45,821 nucleotides of DNA from Amylibacter sp. GTDB taxonomy: Bacteria; Pseudomonadota; Alphaproteobacteria; Rhodobacterales; Rhodobacteraceae. Below are positions 9,604 to 19,370 of the stretch, piece after piece. Numbering within the stretch: the first letter of the stretch is position 1; every line of letters begins with the position of its first letter. The position numbers and the translations under genes were made by a program. The notes under the pieces were generated by a model. That model was not told the DNA's origin, made no database searches, and saw nothing but the letters and a program-made list of their open reading frames with translations. Location: contig JAJFHY010000254.1 of the NCBI GenBank assembly GCA_021775375.1, positions 1-45,821 of the forward strand, in the 5' to 3' direction.

Positions 9604-11268
9604 TCACTTGCCCCTAATCCAAAACTCGAAAAAGTTAAACCATTGATATGGGTGTTTTTTGCAAAACCGTTCCAAAAAGGCCACGTATATAGATAGGGCG
9701 TTTTTAATTGCAGCTTCACGATTTTTACGTGGTAGTGTTATTTGGTCTGATAGTTTTTCAAAAATAACTTGGTATTTAGACCCATCTTTCATACATAACA
9801 TCATGTAAACAGGTGCTTTTAAAAGTGCTGCGAGTATTACACTCCCTTGACCGAATAGTGCTTTATAACCAATAAATTCAATCTCTGATACGCGTTTTGA
9901 ATCTGATACAGGTGTGCGATCTCCGGCGATTACAATCCACTCGCCATTCGCCAACCTATCTTGCAACTCAATTGCCGTTGCGGGTCCTAGATCTGATACT
10001 TGAAGCATATCGACAATCGCGTCCGGGCTGTATTTCGCCAGAAGCTGGTTAAAATGCACAGCGTGTTTTGTGTGTGTCAAAACAGTGATCTTCACGCCAC
10101 TTCGTTTACGCGCCAAAGCTCTACAAATTTCAATATTTCCAAGATGTGAAGCAAAAACGACAACACCTTTTCTGCTACTGATAACCGCGTCCATTTCCGC
10201 TTCGTTTACGATTATCAAATCTGCCAAAGACACATCCCCCATCCATGCAGAGAACTTATCTAATGCCATTTGCGCAAAATGTCTGAAATGCAGGAAACTT
10301 TGCCACCAATTCGCATTAATTTTCGGCGTAACAACCCGCCCTATACGCTTTAAGTAATCCAATGAGGCTGCGCGTTGCTTTCGCCCTGTTAGAAAAAAAT
10401 ACACCAAAATCGGCTGCATTGCATAAAAGCATATTTTTCGCCCAAGCAGATGATAGATAAACGCCATAATGCTCAAACCCCATGACATTCCCCTCTCATC
10501 TAAGCCAGCCCAATGTGTTGCGGGCGAAACTTTGCGTGGACGGTTTCGCAGAATTTTCGGCAAGTTCAACAACATGGTAAAAACCAGCCGGGTATGCATT
10601 TTTGTAATATGCCAATTGTCCCGCAAAACATGAAAATTCGATATGTTGTCTACAGGGTAATTAACCCGCACAGGCGTCATAATAACCGGCACCCCTTGCC
10701 AGAATAAGCGCACCATAATCTCAATATCAAAGTCCATACGCTGACCAATTTTGTTTTGGTCCAGTAACTTATGGCAAGCAGCTAATGGATAGACCCTATA
10801 TCCACACATACTGTCTGAGATTTGAAACGACAGTGTTTCAATCCACACCCAAACATGTGTTAACCAACGCCCGATCTTTCGTGATTTTGGAACTGTTTCA
10901 TCATATATCGGTTTCCCGCTGATCAAACAATCCGGGTGGCATTTGGCAAGGATTAGTAATGCCGGTAAAGCATTCGTCTCATGCTGGCCATCGGCATCAA
11001 GTTGAATACCGTGCGTATAGCCAAGATCGTATGCTAACTTAAGGCCATAGCTTACCGCCCCACCTTTCCCGTGATTGATTTCCAACCTATGAACCTGCAC
11101 GCCATTATCTGGGTCATTGAATTTTGCCAAAACTTCTTTTGTGGGGCTATCACTACCATCATCAATTATAAGAACGGGTAAGTTTTGTGCGCGCAGCTGA
11201 TCTATAACTTGACCCACTGCGGTATTGTGATTGTAACTGGGTACGATTGCGCATGGGCAAAAATTCAT
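9604..11268 (-). CDS. apeJ: Bifunctional GT2 glycosyltransferase / LPLAT acyltransferase, ApeJ-like
   Basis: N-terminal GT2 'IVPSYNHNTAVGQVIDQLRAQNLPVLIIDDGSDSPT... GIQLDADGQHE'; C-terminal lauroyl-acyltransferase-like 'VVFASHLGNIEICRAL...GDRTPV'. Confidence 0.85.
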   Translation of the reverse strand: MNFCPCAIVPSYNHNTAVGQVIDQLRAQNLPVLIIDDGSDSPTKEVLAKFNDPDNGVQVHRLEINHGKGGAVSYGLKLAYDLGYTHGIQLDADGQHETNALPALLILAKCHPDCLISGKPIYDETVPKSRKIGRWLTHVWVWIETLSFQISDSMCGYRVYPLAACHKLLDQNKIGQRMDFDIEIMVRLFWQGVPVIMTPVRVNYPVDNISNFHVLRDNWHITKMHTRLVFTMLLNLPKILRNRPRKVSPATHWAGLDERGMSWGLSIMAFIYHLLGRKICFYAMQPILVYFFLTGRKQRAASLDYLKRIGRVVTPKINANWWQSFLHFRHFAQMALDKFSAWMGDVSLADLIIVNEAEMDAVISSRKGVVVFASHLGNIEICRALARKRSGVKITVLTHTKHAVHFNQLLAKYSPDAIVDMLQVSDLGPATAIELQDRLANGEWIVIAGDRTPVSDSKRVSEIEFIGYKALFGQGSVILAALLKAPVYMMLCMKDGSKYQVIFEKLSDQITLPRKNREAAIKNALSIYVAFLERFCKKHPYQWFNFFEFWIRGK

Positions 11269-11630
11269 ATTTTCCCCAACCGAATTCGCCCAGAGGAAAA
11301 CTCTTCGTTTTCATCTTGGTATTTGAACAAGATACTCGAATTGGGTTGGTCATAATCTAATATCAACGACATTTCCATATCCGGGGATATAAACCGACGG
11401 AACTTTAACTGCGAGATATCTTGAACGGATAAAGACGTATCAAAATAATACTTTGCATATCGAACAGCCCAATCCAATTGGGCAACACCCGGCAATATCG
11501 GTTCATCAGGAAAATGGCCTTGGAATTGAAATAGCGACGGTGTCATTTGCAACAATAGGGTAATTTTCGGGTGAGCTATTAATTCTTGCAAAACCTTTGG
11601 GTCAGTTTGACTCGTTTGCCACGTCATCAT
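11265..11630 (-). CDS. apeI: Hotdog dehydratase, ApeI-like
   Basis: 'QFQGHFPDEPILPGVAQLDWAVRYAK' is a FabZ/ApeI-type motif. Confidence 0.85.
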   Translation of the reverse strand: MMTWQTSQTDPKVLQELIAHPKITLLLQMTPSLFQFQGHFPDEPILPGVAQLDWAVRYAKYYFDTSLSVQDISQLKFRRFISPDMEMSLILDYDQPNSSILFKYQDENEEFSSGRIRLGKI

Positions 11631-11687
11631 TATATTTCGCCAAATAAAATTTATTGAATTACTACAATTAGAATTCGATATCTTAAC

Positions 11688-13028
11688 TTATTTAAATAAT
11701 GAAGATAAAACTTGATGTAAACGCTTCCCTTGCGGGTTTTGTGGTATCTGCTTCACAAAACGCCACCGTATGGGAAGTGTTACAAGTTCAAAACTACTGT
11801 GTAATTCTGTGCGTATTTTCTGTTTAAAGCGGAAATCACCATATCGTTTCCTCTCTTCCTCGCCCGATTGGTTTAAAACCGCAACACAAACCAGTGATTT
11901 CCGAGCGTCATCTAAAATCAGGGCTGCGGCATCCTCTACCCAGTCATGATTTATTAATACGCCTTCAATCTCTGGCAAAGATACACGCTTTCCTTCAACC
12001 TTTACAATTCGGTCATTGCGCCCAAGCAATTGAAATTGAACCTTTTTTGCAAAGCTAACAAGATCATTCGTCGAATGCCATTCATCTGTATCTAAATAGG
12101 GCGATTGCACTTGTAAAACACCACCGATTTCATCCAACTTGACTACATTAAATGGTGTCCACGTATTATTTTCAACCAATTGTTGTCGATGGGCGATACC
12201 GCCTGTTTCCGTACTGCCAAAGACTTCTACAGGAAGAGTTCCTAACCGAACTTCTGTTTGTTTTGCTGCTTTAAATGATAATGGCCCGCCAGAGCAAAAC
12301 ACGACATCCGGCGCATTTTTCTTATCAACCTCAAAGCCATCCGGATATCTTTCTAAATGCGCAGGGCTGGAAACTATGCAATATTTTTGATGCATTCTTG
12401 ATGTAAGGGTTTCCCAGTATGCAAATGTTTCTACAACAAATGGCCGCCCTGCACATACCGGCCACAAAACCTTAAAAAGAAGCCCATAGATATGCTGATG
12501 AGTAACTGTAGACACTGTTATGCTGGAGGTAAGCTTTTCCCCAAAAAGCTCTTCTAGAACCGATACCTCGGCTTCCAGTTGTTGAAGTGTTTTATGAACT
12601 TTCTTGGGCTCACCTGTTGAACCTGACGTATAAAAATCTATACCGCAGGTTTCAGCATTCAACTTATAGAATGGGGTGTCGACAGCTGTGTTCTTTATAT
12701 TTTCACCATCATTATTTAATTCAATTTCTCCATCTATCAATAAATTCAAACCTTGCGATTTTAGTAATCGTATCGTGTCTGGTTGGTTGTTAGATGGTAA
12801 AATGAGCGAACATCTTGCATGCAACAAGGCAAAAAAACTAACAGCAAATGTATAACTATCTTTTGCTACGAGAGCGAACGACAAACCATCTGTTGCTGGT
12901 AATTTATCAACAAGCATCTGCACATCTTTTTTGAATGTGTTAAATGTCAAACTCTGCTTACCTCTATAAGCAACCACATGCTCAGCTTTGCGGCCTTGCG
13001 ATATAAGTTTGGAAATTGGCAAAAACAT
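11688..13028 (-). CDS. apeH: AMP-dependent acyl/aryl-ACP ligase, ApeH-like
   Basis: ANL-superfamily P-loop 'IDFYTSGSTGEPKKVHKT', 'LLGRNDRIVKVEGKRVSLPEIE', 'NPQGKRLH'. Confidence 0.85.
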   Translation of the reverse strand: MFLPISKLISQGRKAEHVVAYRGKQSLTFNTFKKDVQMLVDKLPATDGLSFALVAKDSYTFAVSFFALLHARCSLILPSNNQPDTIRLLKSQGLNLLIDGEIELNNDGENIKNTAVDTPFYKLNAETCGIDFYTSGSTGEPKKVHKTLQQLEAEVSVLEELFGEKLTSSITVSTVTHQHIYGLLFKVLWPVCAGRPFVVETFAYWETLTSRMHQKYCIVSSPAHLERYPDGFEVDKKNAPDVVFCSGGPLSFKAAKQTEVRLGTLPVEVFGSTETGGIAHRQQLVENNTWTPFNVVKLDEIGGVLQVQSPYLDTDEWHSTNDLVSFAKKVQFQLLGRNDRIVKVEGKRVSLPEIEGVLINHDWVEDAAALILDDARKSLVCVAVLNQSGEEERKRYGDFRFKQKIRTELHSSFELVTLPIRWRFVKQIPQNPQGKRLHQVLSSLFK

Positions 13029-13636
13029 TAAACTTCACCGACATGGTTTTGCTTCACAAATTGACGGATAACGAATTCACCAGCAAACAATATGCCTATC
13101 AAAACATAAGAAATAAAACCGTTGTATAACGTCCAGATATAGATATCGCAGTAAAGTGCAGTCCATATAGATACGCACCCATTTAATATAAAAAACATAA
13201 CCCAGAATACAGTAACTTTTTGAGTATATTTTACGCCGTTTGCATTTAATTCAGGCTCCACGATGCGCGCAAATCGTTCGATGATATTCGGAGGGTAAAA
13301 CAGCGAATATATGAAGATCAGAGCAAAACCAAAACTTATTGTTAATGGATATATTTTTATTGCAAGCTGGTCATTTAATGGCAAAAGAATAACGATCAAC
13401 AGTAAGCTGCACACAAGGACCATAATTTCAGGCCATTTAATTTGTGCAGCCTTACCAATCAATAGGCGTAAAATGATAATAGCTATAAGGAAAAATCCGA
13501 TAATATATGGTGGAAAATAATTCAAACCAAAATACACAATGGCCGGATAAGCAATTCCGACTAAAGTAAGGATTATACCATAAACGTTAGGCGCCCTCTG
13601 TAACAAGATCACACACCTGATCGACGATATCACCAA
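13028..13636 (-). CDS. apeG: Multi-TM membrane protein of APE cluster (COG4648-like), ApeG-like
   Basis: Hydrophobic 202-aa protein in conserved APE position. Start codon uncertain because the ORF overlaps the next ACP by about 50 nt. Confidence 0.7.
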   Translation of the reverse strand: MVISSIRCVILLQRAPNVYGIILTLVGIAYPAIVYFGLNYFPPYIIGFFLIAIIILRLLIGKAAQIKWPEIMVLVCSLLLIVILLPLNDQLAIKIYPLTISFGFALIFIYSLFYPPNIIERFARIVEPELNANGVKYTQKVTVFWVMFFILNGCVSIWTALYCDIYIWTLYNGFISYVLIGILFAGEFVIRQFVKQNHVGEV

Positions 13637-13841
13637 CAGTTCTGACTTCTTTGAACTTTTCCGGGGGGATTTTTCTACCAGTCATTTCTTGTAATTTAAT
13701 TGCAAGATCAACCGCATCAATGCTGTCCAGATCCAAATCTTCGTAAAGCTTCGCTTCCAGGTGGATATCCTCTCTTGATGCCTCAAATAGAGTTTCCAGC
13801 AAGTTTGTGAGGTTCACCAATACCTCATCACGCGTCAACAT
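13587..13841 (-). CDS. apeF: Acyl carrier protein, ApeF-like
   Basis: 84 aa with 'LDLDSIDAVDL' phosphopantetheine site. Confidence 0.88.
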   Translation of the reverse strand: MLTRDEVLVNLTNLLETLFEASREDIHLEAKLYEDLDLDSIDAVDLAIKLQEMTGRKIPPEKFKEVRTVGDIVDQVCDLVTEGA

Positions 13842-14121
13842 TGCTTTTCTCCTTCGATGAACTGGAGATGAACTTGGCTAGATTGCTTACGGATGAAAAA
13901 TGCGACTTTACATCTTTGTCCTGCGCGTCAATTTTTACATTATATTTCCTTTGAATTGCCATACCTAGCTCTAGTGCATCAATCGAATCCAAACCCAGCC
14001 CTTCTGTAAATAGTGCTTCATTACTTACAATCTCTTCTGAAGAAATATCCTCAAGATCCAGTGAAGAGATAATCAGCTGTTTAATTTCAAGTTCAAGATC
14101 ATCCATATTATTATTTTCCAA
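13828..14121 (-). CDS. apeE: Acyl carrier protein, ApeE-like
   Basis: 97 aa with 'LGLDSIDALEL' phosphopantetheine site. Confidence 0.88.
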   Translation of the reverse strand: MENNNMDDLELEIKQLIISSLDLEDISSEEIVSNEALFTEGLGLDSIDALELGMAIQRKYNVKIDAQDKDVKSHFSSVSNLAKFISSSSKEKSNVDA

Positions 14122-14869
14122 TAAAATATTTTTCTAATTCTCGCGTAAGTTCTCTTGCAGCGATGCTTCTCGTCTCCTGCAATAAATACTGTGATATGTC
14201 CAGACAGTCCCCAACAGTAATTATAATTTTAACGCACGTTGGGGCAACACGGTACCACGGGGTACCTTTCGTTAATGTTGTTGGGGTTAGACTTATTTTA
14301 ACCAATTGAATATTCGCCCCTGCCCCGAGAGCAATATTAGCAGCACCGCGTTTGAATTTAACATCACTTCCAGGTTCAGTTCGTGTACCTTCCGGGAAAA
14401 GCATAACATTTTGGCCTGCTTGCAGTATCTGCGTACACTGATTGATAATTTCTTCTGGTTCGCCATCATTTCGAATATAATTTGCAGCATGAACAACACC
14501 TCCTATAAAGCGGTTATTCCAAAGGGCACTTTTAACAATACATTGCAGTTTCGGCATGAGGGACATGAGAACAACAACATCCAGTAGTGAAGGATGGTTT
14601 GCTATGATCAGATTCCCCCGACAGGACAACAGTCGTTCATGCCCAATAACAGTCACTTTGATTAGACGCAGAAAAGTGAGGAAACCAATAAAAAACTTAA
14701 ATAAATAATACACCAATCCCTGCACACGAAATTGGCGAACCTCTATGTCGCGCGTGATTAGAACCAAAATAGGAAAGGCAATAAATGTAAGGGTTAATCC
14801 ACCTAACCCAAATATCAAAAATGCCAATCCCGTTGCAAACACACGCCATAAATAATAAATTCTATGCAA
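14111..14869 (-). CDS. apeD: 1-acylglycerol-3-phosphate acyltransferase-like (PlsC family), ApeD-like
   Basis: 'IANHPSLLDVVVLMSL' and 'VMLFPEGTRTEPG' motifs; start placed at MLHRIYYLWR to limit overlap with the upstream gene (ORF track gives 14920). Confidence 0.82.
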   Translation of the reverse strand: MHRIYYLWRVFATGLAFLIFGLGGLTLTFIAFPILVLITRDIEVRQFRVQGLVYYLFKFFIGFLTFLRLIKVTVIGHERLLSCRGNLIIANHPSLLDVVVLMSLMPKLQCIVKSALWNNRFIGGVVHAANYIRNDGEPEEIINQCTQILQAGQNVMLFPEGTRTEPGSDVKFKRGAANIALGAGANIQLVKISLTPTTLTKGTPWYRVAPTCVKIIITVGDCLDISQYLLQETRSIAARELTRELEKYFIGK

Positions 14870-15593
14870 CATATTGCGTGCATTTCCAAAGCTTCCCACC
14901 CATCGGCCAATGCCACGCATCTAGTTCACCCACCAAAAAACGAATAAAGGTTAAGGCGCTGTCTTCTAGGCCAATCAGTGGCTGCATATCATCATGTGTC
15001 AGTTCCAATTTAACACCACTCGCGCCCTCAACCCCGGTCAATAATAAAGCAAGAGATGCGGCAGGAATGTCAATATCGACAAATGGTTCATAAAACTCAG
15101 GCAATGGTTCATCATAATGTATAAGCAAAACTTCACGCTTTGGATCTTCATAAAGTATGGCTTGCGCCTCTAGCAAGGCGTGAAAGAAACTGTTCTTACC
15201 TGCAGCGATCGCAGTGTGTGGTGCATCATTCTTAGATTGAATAGATAAAAGCCCGGCAAGCGCATTGTGAACCGAAACACTGAATTTTGCTGGTGATAGT
15301 GGTTCTTTGTTTGCTAAATCTTGCATAAGAACTGCCGTCTGTCTGCTATCCCCGTAACGTGACGAAAACACCAAATGCGGGCTGTAACACTTATCAATAT
15401 CACTCGCATTACGCATGACCATACGTCCAAGGCGTCCAAGGCGGCGCCGTAACATCATTGGAATATCGGTCACATCAGGCAATTCCCCGTCAACAAACGA
15501 AAGATCACCCTGCGCCCATTGCCGCCATTTATCTTCTGTATCAACACCCGGCGCCCACGCTGACCATGATAATATCGAAAAATTAAACATCAC
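14862..15593 (-). CDS. apeC: Beta-ketoacyl synthase-like chain-length factor, ApeC-like
   Basis: Resembles the Ketoacyl-synt_2 family ('FSVSVHNALAGLLSI', 'HTAIAAGKNSFFHALLEAQAIL') with no Cys at the expected nucleophile position. Confidence 0.75.
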   Translation of the reverse strand: MMFNFSILSWSAWAPGVDTEDKWRQWAQGDLSFVDGELPDVTDIPMMLRRRLGRLGRMVMRNASDIDKCYSPHLVFSSRYGDSRQTAVLMQDLANKEPLSPAKFSVSVHNALAGLLSIQSKNDAPHTAIAAGKNSFFHALLEAQAILYEDPKREVLLIHYDEPLPEFYEPFVDIDIPAASLALLLTGVEGASGVKLELTHDDMQPLIGLEDSALTFIRFLVGELDAWHWPMGGKLWKCTQYVA

Positions 15594-15620
15594 ACCTTGC
15601 AGCTATGTCTGTGCATCATC

Positions 15621-16025
15621 TTATCGTGTTGCAGCTTCATGCAAAGCGACAGCAATATCTTTCTCAAGGTTTTTTATCCAATTATTGTAATTTCTATGGA
15701 TGTTACCTTCTCTGTATTTCAGGTTTTTACTGGAATTATAGGTGATGTTATAAACCTTTTTATTAAACTGGATGTCAACGACAGCAACATGACTACGTAA
15801 ATCCAATCGAGCGCGTATCGTGGAACTGCCGGTTTTTTGCATTTTCCATCCGCGTTTTAAACCTGCTCCAATTATAACATTAGCGATTTTTGATTGTGAT
15901 AAATGATGAGTAGATACTGAAATCGGATGATCCGTAACATTGTATATTGGGGCTGCATTTACGCTAAAACCCGCTAATGCAATTGTTAGAAAAACCGTAA
16001 TGAACGTTAAGTTAATTTTTTTCAT
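15621..16025 (-). CDS. Small secreted protein of unknown function at head of APE operon
   Basis: 134 aa with signal peptide (MKKINLTFITVFLTIALAGFSVNA) and C-terminal 'IHRNYNNWIKNLEKDI'; collinear with the APE operon. Confidence 0.7.
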   Translation of the reverse strand: MKKINLTFITVFLTIALAGFSVNAAPIYNVTDHPISVSTHHLSQSKIANVIIGAGLKRGWKMQKTGSSTIRARLDLRSHVAVVDIQFNKKVYNITYNSSKNLKYREGNIHRNYNNWIKNLEKDIAVALHEAATR

Positions 16026-16107
16026 ATTCTAAGACTTTCGTATATTTCAATTTCAATTTAGACTAATAAACTATATGTCAACTTGCTTTAAATGAGACAA
16101 CCTAAAA

Positions 16108-16740
16108 ATGTTAGCATTAATACACGGTAATGTTTCATCACCTTTAACACAGCAAATAATGTCTCAAATTGCGACAGAGAAAGACCAACTTTACTGTAAA
16201 AAATTCAAACGTTTGCATCGGCAACAACAAAGCTTGTTAGGCCGTTGTCTGCTGCGTGGTCTATTATCACTTCAAACGAAAACACACACAGATGAGTGGG
16301 CTATCAATAGCCATAAAGACTCTGGCCTAATTCTATGTCATCCAACATACCAAACTTCAATATACGGCAGCATAAGCCATAGTTATGATATCGTGGTTGC
16401 AGCCTTATCAGACCATGGCCCAATTGGTATCGATATCGAAGCAATCAATACAAACCGAGATATGGTTAAGATATTAAATAGTCTTAAACAAAACCCCTGT
16501 GTGAATATCCCCTCAAAGCTAAATGATCAGTACACTCTCTGGACTGTGTTCGAGGCATATATTAAAGCAAGCCCTCCATTGAAAAAATACGCAATACCAA
16601 GCGAAATGATACAATCATTTAAAGATGTTGATAATGCAGAAATTTTCGAAATGATCATTGAAAATACAAAGTATATATTCAAAACAATGCGACTAAACGA
16701 TTTTGTCATAACCGTTTGCACGACAGGCAGCAATTTATGA
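16108..16740 (+). CDS. 4'-phosphopantetheinyl transferase (Sfp/EntD type)
   Basis: 'GIDIEAI' and 'LWTVFEAYIKA' (WxxxEAxxK) motifs; divergent from an operon with two ACPs. Confidence 0.85.
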   Translation: MLALIHGNVSSPLTQQIMSQIATEKDQLYCKKFKRLHRQQQSLLGRCLLRGLLSLQTKTHTDEWAINSHKDSGLILCHPTYQTSIYGSISHSYDIVVAALSDHGPIGIDIEAINTNRDMVKILNSLKQNPCVNIPSKLNDQYTLWTVFEAYIKASPPLKKYAIPSEMIQSFKDVDNAEIFEMIIENTKYIFKTMRLNDFVITVCTTGSNL

Positions 16741-16781
16741 ACACACAAGGCGTTTAGTAGACTAGGAACTACTCAATAACG

Positions 16782-17816
16782 TCATAGTTTTGATGTGCTT
16801 TCTCGCATCATCAATTCAACTTTAATATCAAGCCGGTGAATATTTTTATTCTCACGATCATTAATCAACTCATCTAAAATCAACGCCGCACTTCGCCCGA
16901 CTTTGTTTGACCGAAGCTTAATGGTCGTCAGACTTGGTAACAAATGTGCAGATCCGGAAAAATCACCTATGCCTGCAACGGAAACGTCTCCGGGAACATT
17001 CATTCCCAATGATTGGGCGGCATAAATCACACCTTGTGCAATGACATCATTTCCAGCGATAATTGCAGTTGGCCTATCATGTGATGACAGCAAATCAACA
17101 CTGACTTCACGTGCATTTCTTATTGAATATGTGGTGTTCAGTCGCCAATCCGCTGGAACTTGAATATCTGCTTTTTTCAAAACATCCAATACACCTGTCA
17201 ACCTGCTGGCAGCGCGGTCATTTTCGTGCGTATCAGGAAATGCCAGTGCAATGCGTTTATGTCCAAGATCCAGAATATGTTGGGCAATCAGCTTGCCTGC
17301 CTCAATATTGTCAGCACCGACACACGAAATGCGTGTATCCGGGCGGTAATTCCACATCGCCACACTTGGCGTTTCGCGCCGCTCAATCAACGCGTAAGTT
17401 TCTTCTTTGTGATCCAAGCCTATCAGACCAATGCCTTCGACACGGTGCTCCAACAATGATCTTAGAAGTTTATATTCCCGATCTAAATCATATCCATGGG
17501 TGGCAACCAGCATCGTAAATCCATTGGCATTAAGTTGTTCGGTGAACGCCTGAATGAGGTTTGAAAAAATTGCATTGTCTAAGGTCGGAACAATCAGACC
17601 AACAGTTCCACTGCGTCTGCCGTGGATTGCCTGTGCTGCACGATTTCGAATGTATCCGGTCTGTTCAACAGCTATTTGGATTTGCTTTCGCGTATCGGGT
17701 CGCACCATGTCGGGATGGTTAAAGCATCGAGAAACCGTTGCTGGGGATACACCAGCGTGGTTGGCAACATCAATAATATCTGCGTATTTTTTAGTTTTCA
17801 TAGTCCTATTTAGCAC
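16782..17816 (-). CDS. LacI-family transcriptional regulator
   Basis: N-terminal HTH 'IIDVANHAGVSPATVSRCFNHPDMVRPDTRKQI' plus periplasmic-binding-like domain. Start could be the internal Met at 17801. Confidence 0.92.
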   Translation of the reverse strand: MLNRTMKTKKYADIIDVANHAGVSPATVSRCFNHPDMVRPDTRKQIQIAVEQTGYIRNRAAQAIHGRRSGTVGLIVPTLDNAIFSNLIQAFTEQLNANGFTMLVATHGYDLDREYKLLRSLLEHRVEGIGLIGLDHKEETYALIERRETPSVAMWNYRPDTRISCVGADNIEAGKLIAQHILDLGHKRIALAFPDTHENDRAASRLTGVLDVLKKADIQVPADWRLNTTYSIRNAREVSVDLLSSHDRPTAIIAGNDVIAQGVIYAAQSLGMNVPGDVSVAGIGDFSGSAHLLPSLTTIKLRSNKVGRSAALILDELINDRENKNIHRLDIKVELMMRESTSKL

Positions 17817-17820
17817 AAAA

Positions 17821-17834
17821 TGAAAACGTTTGCA
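17821..17834. promoter_or_regulatory. LacI-family operator TGAAAACGTTTGCA
   Basis: Exact match to the general LacI/GalR pattern TGNAANCGNTTNCA, in the divergent gap between lacI-type gene and tctA. Confidence 0.7.
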
Positions 17835-17879
17835 TTACTATTTTCATTCATTAGCTTAAGAATCAAAGGGGGAATATCG

Positions 17880-19370
17880 ATGGAATTTATTTACTATTTT
17901 GGTGAGGTATTCACACCTGTTTCGATGTTACTTCTAATCGGTGGTACGATTGGCGGGCTTATTTTAGGCGCAACACCGGGCCTATCACCGACAATGGCTG
18001 TTGCACTATTAATCCCGTTCACATTCCACTTAACCGCAGTACACGGGTTAATTCTATTAGGTGCCGCGTACACATCAACAGTGGCGGGCGGGGCCGTTTC
18101 GGCTATTTTATTAAAAATCCCGGGAGCACCTGCAAATATAGCAACCACGCTTGACGGCCACACGATGGCACAAAAGGGCGATGGGGCAAAAGCCCTGCAG
18201 TTGTCGTTCATATCTTCTCTTATTGGTGGTGTGTTCGGGGTCATATTGTTGATTTTTCTAACGCCTGTTCTAGCCCAATGGGCATTGGCATTTGGCCCAT
18301 CACATCTGTTCTGGCTTGCAATCCTGGGGGTTACAGTAATCGGGTCACTCGATTCCAATTCAGTTGTCAAAGGACTACTCTCAGGCTGTATCGGAATGTG
18401 GCTTGCCACGATTGGGTTCGACGACATGTTAGGTGTTAAACGTTTCGTATTTCACCCATCATTGGGAGGAGGTGTAAATATCATCCCCGCCCTGATCGGC
18501 CTTTTCGCAATTCCGCAAGTCATAACCATGTTTGCCAAGGGGCGTTTTGATACGAGCGTTGAACAGATAAAGGTTAAGAAACATCCAATTGGCGCTGCTA
18601 TCAAAGAAGTTCTTTCACGCAAAATTGCATTGGTGGTTGGTACTATAACCGGCTCTATCATTGGGCTTATTCCGGGCGTTGGCGGGCAAATCGCCGGTTT
18701 GGTTGCCTATGATCAAGCTCGGAAATTTTCACCCGAAAGGGCAAAGTTCGGCACCGGTCATTCTGAAGGCATTATTGCCGCCGAAGCGGCAAATAATGCA
18801 ATGGTCGGCCCTTCTTTGGTACCGTTACTGACGCTTTCGATCCCGGGCAGCCCAACAGCAGCGGTCTTATTGGGTGGTCTATTGATCCATGGGATATTCC
18901 CGGGCACTGATCTATTTGAAAACCACCCCGATGTTGTATGGCCTTTCATTAATTCAATGCTAATCGGCCAAGTGCTGATGTGCATCTTTGGCATTTACAT
19001 TGCATCCTTTGCTGCACGCGTCTCACAGGTTCCACAATCGGTTATGGCTGCAACCGTGTTAGGATTAGCCGTATTCGGCTCATATGCTGTGCAGCAATCA
19101 ATGGGTGATGTCTATGTAATGGCTGTATTGGGCTGCATGATGTATTTCCTGGAGCGGTTTGGATTTACTGCAGCACCACTGGTACTTGGTCTTATTCTTG
19201 GGCCTATTGCAGAATCTAACTTTGTGCAGGGCTCTATGATTGCAAACGCTCAAAACGGTGCTTTCACATATTTCTTCACAGGTGGATTGAACATGTTGCT
19301 CATCGCAGTGGCGGTCGTTTCTATCGCCTATTCCGCTTGGTCAGAGCTATCAACACGAGAGGACGCATAA
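17880..19370 (+). CDS. Tripartite tricarboxylate transporter large membrane subunit (TctA family)
   Basis: 'GATPGLSPTMAVALLIPFTF' and 'GLIPGVGGQIAGLVAYDQARKFS' TctA motifs; start trimmed to MEFIYYF after GGGGGAA. Confidence 0.93.
   Translation: MEFIYYFGEVFTPVSMLLLIGGTIGGLILGATPGLSPTMAVALLIPFTFHLTAVHGLILLGAAYTSTVAGGAVSAILLKIPGAPANIATTLDGHTMAQKGDGAKALQLSFISSLIGGVFGVILLIFLTPVLAQWALAFGPSHLFWLAILGVTVIGSLDSNSVVKGLLSGCIGMWLATIGFDDMLGVKRFVFHPSLGGGVNIIPALIGLFAIPQVITMFAKGRFDTSVEQIKVKKHPIGAAIKEVLSRKIALVVGTITGSIIGLIPGVGGQIAGLVAYDQARKFSPERAKFGTGHSEGIIAAEAANNAMVGPSLVPLLTLSIPGSPTAAVLLGGLLIHGIFPGTDLFENHPDVVWPFINSMLIGQVLMCIFGIYIASFAARVSQVPQSVMAATVLGLAVFGSYAVQQSMGDVYVMAVLGCMMYFLERFGFTAAPLVLGLILGPIAESNFVQGSMIANAQNGAFTYFFTGGLNMLLIAVAVVSIAYSAWSELSTREDA

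Noticed and set aside
17894-18427. 177-aa minus-strand ORF opposite tctA
   Set aside because: Antisense to a clear TctA; Pro/Asn/Thr-rich translation typical of a shadow frame.
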